Shown: positions 15,349 through 26,990 of the stretch, in pieces
How the letters are laid out: the number at the start of each line of letters is the position of its first letter
How positions within the stretch are numbered: the stretch's first letter is position 1
Origin: Phascolomyces articulosus
Taxonomy: Eukaryota > Mucoromycota > Mucoromycetes > Mucorales > Lichtheimiaceae
Assembly (NCBI GenBank): GCA_025677815.1
Contig: JAIXMP010000001.1
Coordinates: forward strand, 2,480,001 to 2,544,000
Direction of reading: 5' to 3'
DNA length: 64,000 nt
The notes under the pieces: generated by a model
What the model saw: only the letters and a program-made list of their open reading frames with translations
Database searches by the model: none
What the model was told of the DNA's origin: nothing
Position numbers and translations under genes: made by a program

Positions 15349-15988
15349 TCTGTCTAAATAGTATATATGAATATATATAATTATATATTAGATAAAGACT
15401 CACAAGTCTATATTTATAAAAAAAAAAGTGACTATAAAAGATATCCCCCAGCAATAGCAACAGCCATAGCCAACTTTTGTTTTAACATTACCATCAATGC
15501 TCATTACAAAATAAAAAGTTTTGACACAGTTCAATGAACAAGTAAAATTTGTACTTGAAAAGAAGAAGAAAGAAATAAACCAAAAAAAAAGTGTGAGTGA
15601 GTGGGTGTCTCTGTTGTCTTACGCATAAATAAAAATTCTCTGCATATGTTTTTTGATCATTTGATCCATTTTCTTCTAGTTCACACACAATAATCCTCTT
15701 TTACACTCTCTTTGCATGATTTTCCTCACTTATTCAAACACACCTAAACACGCCCTATTGTTGTCATCCAATGAAAAAATGGAACCTTCAATTCAATGTA
15801 TGACATATCAAAAAGGTGTCAAATCACTTATAAGATGGCCTTTATAGTAAATAATCATAGTTAGTTTATTCAAGTTAATGTTTCTATATACACAAAGAAA
15901 AAGAGGGAGGGTAAGGTGATAAGTGATAGGATACTTTTGGAATTATGATGATGGATGATAAATAATAATAAAAAAATGATTATCATTA
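15349..15988. other. Intergenic upstream of DED1
   Basis: 640 bp holding the DED1 promoter side and the 3' end of the next minus-strand gene. AT-rich with A/T runs; a 64-codon frame at 15494-15688 has no protein-like character. Nothing else seen. Confidence 0.5.
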
Positions 15989-16492
15989 TTATTTTGGTAT
16001 ACCATTCTCAACACTTGTAACAACATGAGATAGTTTTTGTTGTGACTCTTCTAATGCATTTAAGGCTTCCTTGGTTCGTAACAACATATCTGGAATTTGT
16101 CTTGTTTCATTTAAAAATGCTCGAATACTACAGAGTGCTTCTTCTATCGTCTTTTCACCTTCCTTTTCTTTGGCTCCTTCTTTATTGATTTCAAATAAAC
16201 TTTTGACATTCTCCAATTTGACATTATCTATTTGTGATGTTGCAGGCCAAACATCTGCGTTGTTTTATTTTTTTATAAATGAGTATTTATCCCTTCCTTT
16301 TTGTCATTCCATGGAAAAAAGAAAGGCAGGATTGGTGGTAAACCTACCACGAATTTCAGGTGAAAGTTGAATATTTTCTTCATTGAGAAATGCATCGATA
16401 TTGGGAAAATCTTGTTGGGTATCATTACTATTGTCATTACGAATTTTTTTTACTAGATCACCATAGCCAAGTGTTCCATTTTTTGCTGTCAT
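15989..16492 (-). CDS. Small hypothetical protein with helical C-terminal half
   Basis: Two exons, complement(join(15989..16254, 16348..16492)), encode 136 residues; the intron splits an Asp codon and has clean GTAGG...GCAG borders. The N-terminus reads MTAKNGTLGYGDLVKKIRND. The second half is rich in Glu, Leu and Lys with heptad-like spacing (RTKEALNALEESQQKLSHVV) and ends in VENGIPK. It looks like a small adaptor subunit of a larger complex, in the way of BLOC/BORC or kinetochore subunits, but I do not recognise the family and assign no function. It is charged and soluble, without a signal peptide or membrane segment. The splice phase and balanced composition support a real gene. Confidence 0.65.
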
Positions 16493-16878
16493 GATTAAAA
16501 AAAAAAGGCAAGGTTGGAGAGAGAGAAAAAAAAGGACCTGCACCCTCTTCCCCTTTCAATTTTTCAATGAGCGCGTAGAGTAGTAACACTGATTTCATGC
16601 GTCCCATTATTCGTTACCTTTAAAATTTGGATTTTATTAAGTTTCCTATAATCCAGCGTCTGTTAAGACATATTAATTGAGACGGCTCAAAAAGCCATTC
16701 TTCGTTACTAAAAAATCTTCATTTTTCACATAGATATTAAATCACACTAAATAAAATCTGCATATATAGACTTGCACGTTGGCTGTAACAGCTCGAGGTA
16801 CTGGGGCGCAATTATGGTTAGAAATATTATTAAAACGTATATCAGTGTTATTGTTACTAGTACTCTATTTCCATTAAG

Positions 16879-16880
<2 letters not shown>

Positions 16881-16910
<30 letters not shown>
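16881..16910. repeat. AT dinucleotide microsatellite
   Basis: About 15 TA units in an intergenic position. Simple repeat with no further signal. Confidence 0.85.
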
Positions 16911-16912
<2 letters not shown>

Positions 16913-17167
16913 TGAAAAAGTTGCGCTTCCATGCTCATTTATTATTGATATTCAGTCAAGATATTGACACGTCAATATACATAAACTAAACGTATATTAA
17001 GCATTAATTTATTACCTCTCTTACTGCCCTATACAATATAATAACAACACCATGAAAATAATAATACAAAACCCAGTGAAAACCACTAATTTTATCCCTT
17101 CTTACAATAAATAAAAGTTAGTACTTGAACATCACTGTCCGATTGGCGATGTAAGTTTATTAATAAC

Positions 17168-17580
17168 ATGAACTCAGTAGGAATTAACAATATAAAATTT
17201 TGCATCACTCACAAAGCCGAAGAAGCGTTGGTTTACTTGGCTCAAGGATTCAGCAATATGCCCCCAGCTTTGATATTAGGTTTTTCCAATGCTGGAGGAA
17301 TCTGGTACATATCTTGATCATATACTATGCATCATACATCGTTCATGACATATGGTTAAATTCTCTAAAATCATCACATACTTTTATTAGAACCAAAAGC
17401 AAGAAAAAGGGCGACAATGAAAGCCAATTACTCCATCAGTACCAATTCCATCACATCCGGGCTATCGACATATTCAAGGTAAATATTTTTTTTCTTCAAT
17501 CCACCTATGTAATATATAACTCAACAAACAACTACTATACAAACGCATCCCAGATTATACAAAAAATTCACAAAAAAAAA
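17168..17580 (+). pseudogene. Possible gene relic, unknown family
   Basis: An ATG at 17168 opens a 49-codon frame with normal protein composition (EEALVYLAQGFSNMPPALI, ending GIWYIS) before a stop. From about 17391 a second frame reads KSKKKGDNESQLLHQYQF and HHIRAIDIFK before a GTAAATATT donor-like site. The two pieces are in different frames and no known domain is visible. It may be a decayed exon pair or chance. Confidence 0.25.
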
Positions 17581-18802
17581 AATTGCAATTAAATATCTTC
17601 ATTCGATATTTCAAATTTATTGTTACCAAAGGAGCAATCCAAAGGTGGGCATAATAGCACGTTTGGTATTATTATCCGTTATATACACACCTTTCAACTA
17701 AATTCTACTCGACAATGATGCTCTTACTACCGCTGTTTATCGGAGTCAAGAAATAGCCTCGGAATGTGCAACAAAAATTAGCACCAGATCCTTATCCCAC
17801 ATATTGAGATATATATTATTCCTGCTAAATTTTCGATGTATAAGTATGATTCTAGCTTTATAAATACTTACAGCTTTCTATATAATTTTGGTTTTTCTAT
17901 ATCATTGTTGTTATTTATTATTGTTTTTCAATTTTTTGCCCTATCTAATATGGTAATTTATATGGGTATTGCGCGATTTCAGTTACGATGTTGAATCGTT
18001 ACTATCTGGCTATACTTCCAAATGTTCCAAAACCTTCCCTAATGCAATAAATCTCGTGGAATCATCTACTGTTCTTTTTCTGTTTGCTTCCTAATTATTT
18101 AATAATATCCAATTGAACCCATTTATCACTTCCCAGAAAACGCTCACTTCATATAACTTTTATTTTTGTATATTGATTACCCTTTATTACTTTGTGGAAG
18201 AAAGGAAGAGTCATCGCTTGTTGTCAATTTCGCTGTAAAACAAATACTAAATCTTAATAAATCGGTCGCTACTGAGAAATGTAGACAAATCCTTGTTACC
18301 AGGTGAAATAAATTAGCTTGGATTACAGAGTAAACCAGGTACACTCAGCTTAATTCCACTTTTAACTTTATTTCCACGACGATGACATTGCCTATATTTT
18401 TTTTGACATTGGCTTCCTTGACTTTTTGCTAATAAAAAAGCTACATTGTCGGAATTTCAAAAAATAAAAATAAAAAAATACCTCTCTTTCTTTTTTTTTT
18501 TCTTTAACCATGGAGAAAACAAACTGTGACGCAAATAAAGACCAACCCTTGTTTGGCTCCTGCATAGTGTCGCAGCTTTGGCTTGAGGATCCGTGCTCCA
18601 TAGGCCTCTTGATGGGGCTGTTGGACTGTATAGGCATAAGGCGTAATGGAGTACAGCTATCTTTCTCTTTACACTGATTCATTACCGAATGAAGGATTAC
18701 TGAGGGTGGATCAGTTGGCTGTGAATGCTTGGCAAAAGCTACCGGCCTGCTTGTGTGGAATAGCGCAGCACTTTTTCTTTTTCTTTTCTTTTGTCTATAG
18801 GC

Positions 18803-18975
18803 TTTCAAGACTTTCAAGGCATACAAGGGACGTAAGAATTCCTTGATTCAATTCAACATTTGGAAAGTTTGGATCTCAACATTCTTTTTTGTTTTATAAG
18901 TGCTCGGGTCTCTTAATACATTCAAGACTTTCAAGACATTCAAAACTTCCAAGGTACGCGATACTTTCAAGATTT
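18803..18975. repeat. Dispersed TTCAAGAC short repeats
   Basis: The motif ttcaagactttcaag occurs near 18804 and again near 18922, with further imperfect copies (ttcaaaacttccaagg, ttcaagatttt) directly after the second. The spacing is irregular. Origin unknown; perhaps the remains of a decayed tandem array. Confidence 0.5.
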
Positions 18976-20536
18976 TCCCTTTTAAATTACATAGCTAGGT
19001 TGTTCAGCTGTTTAGTCATTCGTTAATCAGCTGAGGGACAGGGAGGGTTACTTCTATTTTTTTAATAAACATAAAACTTAACACCTCAAAAAAAAAACAT
19101 TGTCGTCATGCGTTTTTTATATGTTTGTTAATTTTAGTTTAGTTTCTTAATGTTAAAAAGTCTTTCATAATAATAAAGCACCTAATTGCTAAATTCATTT
19201 TAAAGATTGAGAAAAGATCAATTGTTTCGGAATAGTTCTGGATGCACAGACCAGGTCAATAAAGTACGTGAATCCATCGCGACATGGAAAACAATATATA
19301 AAATGGTTATTATATTCAAAATAACTAAACATATGCAACAAGCGTGGTGATACTAATATTTTTATGAACATTGCACCATCTATTATGGATATTAGGGAGG
19401 GTGATTGTGTTTCGGCTTCAAAGATGACACTCTGACGAGATGAATTGGTTTTTTTGTCCTGTATATATCTATCAACTTATCTTATATTACTTCCCTTTAG
19501 ACAATGCAATAACTAAAGAAAAAGTTGGATGGATCTCATAAATACTAATCTCGGATGGTATACGACGAGAGAAACCAGTAAGTTTTGAAGTCACAAGACA
19601 CACAACTGTTACTGTTGACAAATAAATTTCGTTTATCTATCCAGAAATCACTGTATAAACATGAGCATTGATAAAAATAAAGTAATCCATTTAATCCAAC
19701 TACCTATATCCAGAAAAAAAAATAGAAGCAGTTAACAAATATTTTGTAGATGTATTATAAGAATCGCACCCGTTCTGTTATCGAAAAAAAAGCTAGCCAT
19801 GGCTATACAATGTTTGTACTCTCCTTGAGGATGCCCATCAGAATTTAGAATTTATAACAATGCTTTATATGTGTAATTTATAATATACTCAAATAGAGTA
19901 TAGGGTATAAAATAGATTTTCGGGGTATAGTAGTGATAAACGAGCAAAGTGAAGCAAGTGGTTAGAATGATCATGGATTAATAGTAACACTGAAATCATT
20001 AATGATCGGTTGCTATCCTGTACCACATTACAATATCTTAACATACCTTGCGATATAAAGTATAACTACAAATAATATAATAGAGTACAAATACATTCCA
20101 ATATTAACTCACGTGACACAATACATTATCATACCAAACAAATTAAATAATAACAAACTACCATGATCTACTATGAAATGGCATAGATAAGAAAACATAT
20201 AAATACTATAAACTAAAAATAATTATATCATTCTTTATATCATCTTTATTATCATCAATAAATCTATATCGATTCTCACAAGATTTCTTCTGCCTCATTC
20301 ATTTGTGATAAAATCAATCTCTATTTCTTATCCATACCATCACGTTGTCTGGAGGAAAATTTGCGCCAGTAATTTTGCGTGATTACTTTTACATTACTAA
20401 GTTTGCGTTACTAAATTTGCGTCAGGACTTCTGTGTTCCTATTTTTGCATCAATACTGTTACTTCACAAAATTAACATCTAGACAATAAGTTTATTATTT
20501 GTTCCATTAATGCACATCAACTTGTATTTTAATAAA

Positions 20537-20588
20537 AACATGCTTTTAAAACAAAAACAAAAACAAAAACAAAAATAAAAATAAAAAA
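20537..20588. repeat. A-rich (AAAAAC/AAAAAT)n tract
   Basis: Short tandem units of caaaaa turning into taaaaa, just beyond the 3' end of the transposase relic. It may mark the edge of the inserted element, or may simply be simple sequence. Confidence 0.6.
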
Positions 20589-20596
20589 TACACAGA

Positions 20597-21370
20597 TTAC
20601 TGCAAGACTTCTTTTTCTAGGCAAGCATCAAAGTATGGCTTTACATGCTTGATCCATTTAACACAATCATCCTTAGTCACTTGTTTAACAACTTCGACTA
20701 TTCTTAGGGTCAACTGATCCTTCTCATGCAACTTGTCTCTTCGAACACTTTTTATAACAATCATATTAACATAAGAGCAATAATATTGTCCACTTTTCAT
20801 ACTTAGCTTCACTTTGACCGAAATTCTTCTATCCTATTGAAAAAGGTAGAATAGGTTGCAAGATATGTGCATTTGTATCCATGTTTTTCAATAAGACTAA
20901 TAATTGAGTGACTCGTATAAATGGGTGCGTTATCCATTACCAGATAATGTCCTTTTATATTATTCTCATCAAGAATATTCATGACCTTATTTAAAAATTC
21001 GATAAAATGTTCGATTCGCGTTCCAACTCGAGCATTCAACACATTCGTACGGTCATTTCGCTTTCGCTTCTTCCTTTGTACCGCTTGTGGCTTTCTAAGG
21101 GACACATTGATAATACCAAGCTCGCAAATAGCACCTAGGATAGTAATGGATACACCACGTTGTGAAGGAACTACAGTTTGAGCAGGACTTCCTCTCTTGG
21201 AGTGACCAAAATTGCGAAGTATATGAAGGTTAAAGCCAGCTTCATCAATAAACACACACCGATTATCAAAATCGAATTCAGAATCATTGATTCACTGACT
21301 GATCAGTTTTGCCCGTTTATCCAGAGTCATATCTGTCATCCTTGCCTTTGATAGCTTTTCAACCTTGTAT
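20597..21370 (-). pseudogene. Decayed DDE transposase, IS630/Tc1-mariner type (DD34E)
   Basis: On the minus strand, a frame from about 21255 to 20809 carries the catalytic core: first Asp in VFIDEAGFNLH, second Asp in VMDNAPIYT, and the Glu in NRIEEF. The spacing between the second Asp and the Glu is 34 residues, the classic Tc1 DD34E. Transposases of this family cut and paste DNA through these three acidic residues. The usual 'PxYSPxLNPIEE.W' element is present in worn form (TYSTFFNRIEEF). A one-base shift near 20810 continues the frame into SMKSGQYYCSYVNMIVIK and a C-terminus at 20597. Upstream, the frame is interrupted by TGA near 21293 (TLDKRAKLISQ-stop-INDSEFDFDN). The N-terminal HTH part is not clear. 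Terminal inverted repeats were not found. Dead copy. Confidence 0.8.
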
Positions 21371-21862
21371 CAACATACTTTTCAGGGTCAATCCAGCCTT
21401 GTATTTATATGTTTTTGCAACTATTCTAATTCCTAATATTTGGTTTTGACCTTGGCAATAAGGCTTCGCTAACTTGGTATTTGGTATTGTGTTAGTATCT
21501 TGGCAATTAGATGAAGCAACTTTGCATTTCGATGATGAATAGTGTAGTAGCAGTAGTTGATGCTGAAGATTAATAATGAACAATAGAGGGATTGATGAAG
21601 TTGAAATTTATATTTAAATAAAAAGCTTTATTGTTGAGGTTAATACTCGTACTACTACTAGTACTAGTTCACATATAGTAATAAGCATTGATAAGCATAC
21701 TTATTTGAGAGGTAAAGAAATTTGTGATAATAGAAAGAGTGTGGGGATAACTATAAAATGATAAATGTTGAGTTCTAGCACTACATTGCACTGGTCACAG
21801 TTGTTGATAAAGGCTCATTTTATTCTGGAAAGAGATAAGCTCTATCCTTTACCAAGTACAGC
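21371..21862. other. Spacer between two relics
   Basis: Contains a 74-codon minus-strand frame (21359-21583) that may be the scrambled N-terminus of the transposase, then AT-rich sequence. The CTACTACTAGTACTAG stretch near 21650 is a short simple repeat. Nothing else supported. Confidence 0.4.
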
Positions 21863-24254
21863 CTGCCATGGAGCCTGAATCCTCATCACCACCATTCGCT
21901 CTTGACGCAAATGCACGCAAGAATCTCGTGTTTCCAGGTACATATACTTTATTTTCCACTAAACAAGGCTTTTTTAAATAAAAATTTTGTTACTTTTTTT
22001 TTCGCAGAATACTTTGACGTGGAACCTCCTTGTGATTGGACCCTCTTCACTATCTTACAAGACTTATTCAAAAGAACCCAACGATTTCGACTCGAAGTGG
22101 GAATAAAGCATTGTACGATGATACAAAGTTGTTGCTTAACCACGTAGTTCCTGGCACGATCGCAGAAACAATGCTCAAGCAAATGGATAGAACCAGCATG
22201 GTAATATAAGTTATATAAAGGAACCAAGAAAACAATGTTTATTTAGCAATATTATTTGTATAGACTGACAAAAGCAAAAAACTTATCATTGAGTTCTGGA
22301 AAAAGAAGAAAATCCTCGCCGAAAGTTCTATTCATTACGAAACGCAAAAGGTGAATACATTTTTAACAGTTATTATTATTATTATTATTATCACAGCTTG
22401 TAAATCAAAAAGATTAATTTGAAGTGTTTCTCCAGCGACGCTTGCATGGATACATGGCAGAAAAGGTAGTAGACGACGCCGAAAATTCCCGCAATAAACG
22501 ACTCCGTAAACGTCAACTAAACGCTAGTACTGCATTCGAAGAGGAAAAGGGAGAAGAAGACGAAGAAGACGAAAAAGACGAAGAAGAGGGAAACAACAAA
22601 AGTTATGAAATTTATGATTTGTGGAAAAGCTGGATAAAGCTTTTAAAAGATTTACAAGAAAATACCAAGCTACCAAATTTAAGGTAATCATTGCTCAAAA
22701 TTTTCTTCTTTTCTTTTTACTTCCTTTTTTTCTCTAAAATTGACAAGAACTGTATTCAATTTTTTTTAGTCCTGAATGTCATGACATAATTTAGTGTGGT
22801 AAACAAGTACGCCGGCGCCCACTACTTCCTGCAAATATGTATGATCGATTAAATAACGAGAATCTTGGCGTTGAGCTGCAAAGGGTGGATCCTTCTTTCC
22901 AATCATTAGTTTCGAATGCTGCCGACGCGGTAAGATATGAAGAATACTCATGTTTTGAGAAAAAAAAGGTGGAGAGGAGGGAGATAAAGAGCGAGACGAG
23001 AGAGGGACAGAAATAGGTATAATCAGAAGATTAATGCAGAAGAAAAGAAATCATAATATTGTTATTGTTACTGTTACTGATAAACATCGGTACTACATTC
23101 CTATTTTATGAATGTATCCAGATAGATCTTAAAGGATTTACAGAATCAATTGAAAACTTACGTTGCCTTGCTATTACTCGCGCTCCTGAAAAGTTATTAA
23201 TAATCGATAGCCTTGAATGAATGTAAGTTCACATCATCCGAATTTTTTATCAATCAAAGAAGAAAAATATAGAACATGTGTAACCTAAATAGCATACGAT
23301 ACAGGTCTGATATATATCAAGGAGCTAACAAAACATTATCAGCGTCCGAAGGATGCTTACGATTTTATATTGTCGACCCTTTATTAAAAATTTGCAACAA
23401 GTTCCTTATGAGACATGACTATGACGTGGCTTTTTATCCTGGTGAAATTGAGTTAGATGCGATGACAATACAGTTACGTAGTCAAGGAATTACTGACGGT
23501 CGATTAAAATATCACGCCGATGGGAAGATTTATGTTGAAAAACTTGGTATTGAAGTTTTATTATCCGAAGTATCCTCTTCATTTGATGAAAACGCGAAAG
23601 GCAAAACTAGTTTTGATCATTTTAAAGCCATGTTCGGTCTACTTGTAATGCTTAAAACAATTGCCAGTTATTACAAATATTCAAGTTTTAAAACGTTTTC
23701 GAAGCTGAAGTTACACTTTGTACATACCCACAGTAAGTGAAAGTTAGGAATGATTTGATTAGGTTGCGATAGTACAGAGGATACAGAAAAGACTGATTTT
23801 TTATTTTTCTTTAAACAACATAGATCAAGCTATCCGACACTGGACAATGTCAACACCTGCTCCTGGTCTTTATATATTGAATAAGGAACAGAAAGTTGAC
23901 ATAAGAAAGATTTTGACAAGAAACAGAATAGTATTGTTCCATTCCTAAACTTCAATATCACTTTGTCTGTATGTATATATATTTTTTGTGTCAATATATT
24001 TTTTCTTCGAGATAAGCAACTCTAATACATGCTATATATAGGTTGCTTTAAAAGAAACGATGGATATTCTGGATAGTTTGAAGCGAGAGCATGACGAAAA
24101 AGAACGAGAACTGCGATTTGGAAGCAACATTCCCAAACATTCATTAGTTGATCATGTACAGCCAATGGTTGTCCGGCTTAATGAAAGCAAACACATGTGT
24201 GAGGTGGTAGACGATGGTCCAAGATCACCTCTTTATATTCCCAACATCCAATGA
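21863..24254 (+). pseudogene. Decayed multi-exon gene, fungal multicopy family of unknown function
   Basis: Exon-like blocks follow one another with plausible GT..AG borders: an ATG-led piece at about 21869-21939, a block at 22009-22200, TDKSKKLIIEFWKKKKILA at 22263-22351, a block from 22424 with an acidic run and YDLWKSWIKLLKDLQENTK, a block at 22770-22930, and a large block at 23300-23740 (YIVDPLLKICNKFLM, FYPGEIELDAMT, SFDHFKAMFGLLVMLKTIA). The tail at 24045-24254 has VVRLNESKHMCEVVDDGP. Breaks: a frame change near 22110, an in-frame TAG near 22793, a TGA near 23217 and a frame loss near 23940. From memory, Mucoromycota genomes hold many proteins with this layout (a 'FDH.KA.FG.L.ML' block followed by a 'STP.PGLY' line), but the family has no function I know. 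A catalytic motif could not be identified. Confidence 0.6.
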
Positions 24255-25095
24255 TTATATACGTTTTGTATGTATGCTTTTATTTCTTTCATGCATCTTG
24301 TCACTCACACATCTACCCAAAATCATCCATATATACTTTTGTATGACACCTTTTTCTTCTCTTTTCATCACTTACATATTTTTCATATACACAAAACATC
24401 ACACGCCTTCACTCATTATCAACGAATCACCGGAAAAGGGAAAATGACCTATCCTTTTTCATCTTCATCTTTTTTTCTCTATATCAGTGCTCCTTTATAT
24501 TCACAACAATAAAAAACCAAAGAATCATTAGTGATAAGGTTAAATGCTATGTCACTTCGTCCTTTACAATGTTAAGCTTTAAATACATAAGATATAAAAA
24601 ATCATCTTCAAACAAACCGAAAATGTGTACATTTCTATACGTTTGAAAGTTTGGTTTTTATTTTACGCCTCTGTTAAACACATCGTCCTTGGCGTTTGAG
24701 ACAGATAGGGGATGATATAAGTATATGAAAACTCTACGCTCGTAAGCAGGGAAAAAGTTAAGAGAGAAATGTTAAAAGTAGACACCATACAAAAGATGAA
24801 GGGGCTGTATAGGCTCTGTATATAGAAGGTAAGTGATATAAAGAAGTAGTATTTCCTAGCTAAGTGGTGAAAGCAAACTCAGGGAAAGTAGAGATAAAAA
24901 TTAAACAAAATAAAATAGAGAAGAAAAGTAGTTATAAAGGAAGTATAAATAGTATACCTACTCACCAGCTTCAGAAAGAGAATGAGTGATTCATTTGATA
25001 AAAGCCTGTCCAGGAGAATCATCGTAATAGTGCTGTACGTTGCTGCCAGGATGGTGATGTGCGTCACGTTCGGCTAAAATTTTACAAACAATCGG
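24255..25095. other. Spacer between relics
   Basis: AT-rich sequence after the multicopy-family relic. CT-rich simple sequence occupies 24255-24510. No gene seen. The right edge probably touches the 3' end of the retrotransposon relic. Confidence 0.45.
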
Positions 25096-26990
25096 TCAGA
25101 TCTCTGTTAGGTATTGTATTCGGCGTGGTGATGTTGGTTTCGACTTTGAAAGTTTGTCAATGACGTAAGAGAGAGTATCCTCGTGTGTTTGTTGTGATAC
25201 TCGTAATCTTTGATGCATGCGGAGACAGACAATAGCATGATTCTTGGTGAACGATTGGAGAGGACAATTTGGACATGGTTTAAGCCTTCTGCCTGGTAGC
25301 CATCCATGCCTCCATCTAATACAGCGGCATTTTTCTTTATATGACATTGGAACCCACATTACAGGATCGACACCCTGTTTTGGGAAGCAGTAAGATAAAA
25401 GTTTTGCACGGGTTGGTAATGACCGAACTTTGTCAAGTGAGTCTAATAAGTATTGGCGGATACTTGTCACAGTAAGGTTGCAGGAGAATTTTTACAATAG
25501 GCGATTTATTGCAGAGTTTCCTCTAGTAGCTGTTTTTCTGTGCTTCGAGACATGGACGCAGTTGTGTGAAAAGCGCATCGTCATGTAAAAACTGAGCTCG
25601 GTAAACATATTTGACTTGTGGCGTTGCTATTCGTTCGGACATACTTGGGAGTTTAGTGAGATGACGCATGATTTTTGTTTCAGATTTAGAATGAGCACCA
25701 TATATCATACGGATGCATTGATTTTGGGCTTTTTCAATAGTGTCTAATTGTGATTTGGTGAATGTCAGAATAGCCAGGCTATATTCAAGTTTTAGCCTTA
25801 TAAATTGCGCATAGAGTTGGCTTGATAAGATTCGGGAGAAACCAGAAGGATTGAGACCAATGTTGTTGAGAATTCTCATACTGTTAATAGCTGATAGTGA
25901 GTTGCGTGCAATTAGCTGCTGAGCATCTAAGTAGCCCTTGTTATTGATTGGTATACCAAGGTAGGTAAATGATGGTTGGTTTGGTATTGGGGTATCGTAA
26001 AGGTGGTAAATATACTCGGTATTTTCAGGTTGAATGATAGTACATTTCCCCGGGTTCCATCTATACGTACCCTAAGTCAAAACCATGTTGCTGGCAGAGA
26101 TTAAGTAGTTGCTGCATGATGTTTGGTGTACCAATGAGGACCACATCATCTGCATATAGGAGGCATTGGATAACTGGTAGGGAGCTAGCTATATCTGCGT
26201 TTGATCGTCGTCCTCGATGTTGTCGTTGTCATAGTGTTATTATTGGTTGAAAATCATCATCCTCATCTTCTGACACACTTGTGAAGAGCAGGAACAATTG
26301 TTGTTATTATTGATTTAAGCATTTCACTTCTAAGGTGGTCTGTACCAGGTGCTTTCTTCCTTGGAAGACGATCTATTGAAGCTGACACTGTTTCTTCTGT
26401 GATAGGAAATTCTGAGAATGTTATTGGTGTGGTGATCTTGTTGTGTGGAGAGGAGATGACCATTAAAAACTTTTTCAAGATGGTGTGCCATCTGATTTGT
26501 TGTTGCTTACTACTGCGGGAGCATCCTGATGACTAAACGAGTGTTATATGGTGCTCTGGTTTTTGTATAATCATCTGTTTCAAGTCGTTTGCATAAAAGA
26601 TGCCATGTTTCACTGTTTCTTTTCTTCAAAGCTCTTCGAACACGGGCACTAGCTTCTTGATGTCGTACTCATCATGTCATCTTATTGAATTCTAGTGCGT
26701 TTCGCCATTTTTAGTAGCATAGTTCTCGGTGGTCAACTAGGTGTTGTATTTCTGCAGTCCAAAAATTATCACCGTGTTGTTGGCTTCCATTTGTACTGCC
26801 AATAGTGTATTCCAACGATTGCTATATGTATGTATATAATTCCGTCAATTTTATCTTTAATGTTGCTTTCGTTTGGGGCTGGGTTTGGTGGATCAACATA
26901 GTCTTCGTATGAAAAAGTTGGTGCTTGCTGTAGGTTGGTGTCCGTAAGGAATGCTATATGATTGGATATTAAAATCTGGACTGGCTGCAT
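25096..26990 (-). mobile_element. Non-LTR (LINE) retrotransposon relic, truncated and internally deleted
   Basis: Read on the minus strand from right to left: fragments of the endonuclease-to-RT linker (about 26700-26520, RVRRALKKRNSETWHLLCKR); the start of reverse transcriptase at 26478-26263 (FPITEETVSASIDRLPRKKAPGTD, the usual 'K.PG.D' element); then the catalytic box YADD at 26156-26145; then the thumb region (SFTYLGIPINNKG, 25990-25900), a helical block at 25879-25523, and a Cys/His C-terminus at 25470-25096 (CRCIRW, CPNCP). The stretch expected between the 'K.PG.D' element and YADD, well over 100 residues in intact LINEs, is missing, so RT has an internal deletion. Frame changes at about 26070 and 25500 also break it. 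LINEs copy themselves by target-primed reverse transcription; this copy cannot. Confidence 0.8.

Larger units (their letters stand above)
16493..20596. other. Gene-poor AT-rich stretch opening the transposon island
   Basis: About 4 kb with no intact gene. It contains the promoter side of the small gene ending at 16492, an AT microsatellite (16881-16910), a weak coding trace near 17168-17580, a short repeat cluster (18803-18975) and A/T runs. An open frame at 18392-18826 on the minus strand has uneven, low-complexity composition and is not accepted as a gene. Confidence 0.5.

Noticed and set aside
18392..18826. 144-codon minus-strand frame
   Set aside because: Uneven composition, no domain, crosses simple Lys/Phe tracts; no splice-consistent neighbours.
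20414..21912. AATTTGCGTCAGG / GACGCAAAT as terminal inverted repeats of the DDE relic
   Set aside because: The match is only 9 bases, a further copy lies at 18532, and the positions do not bracket the gene symmetrically.
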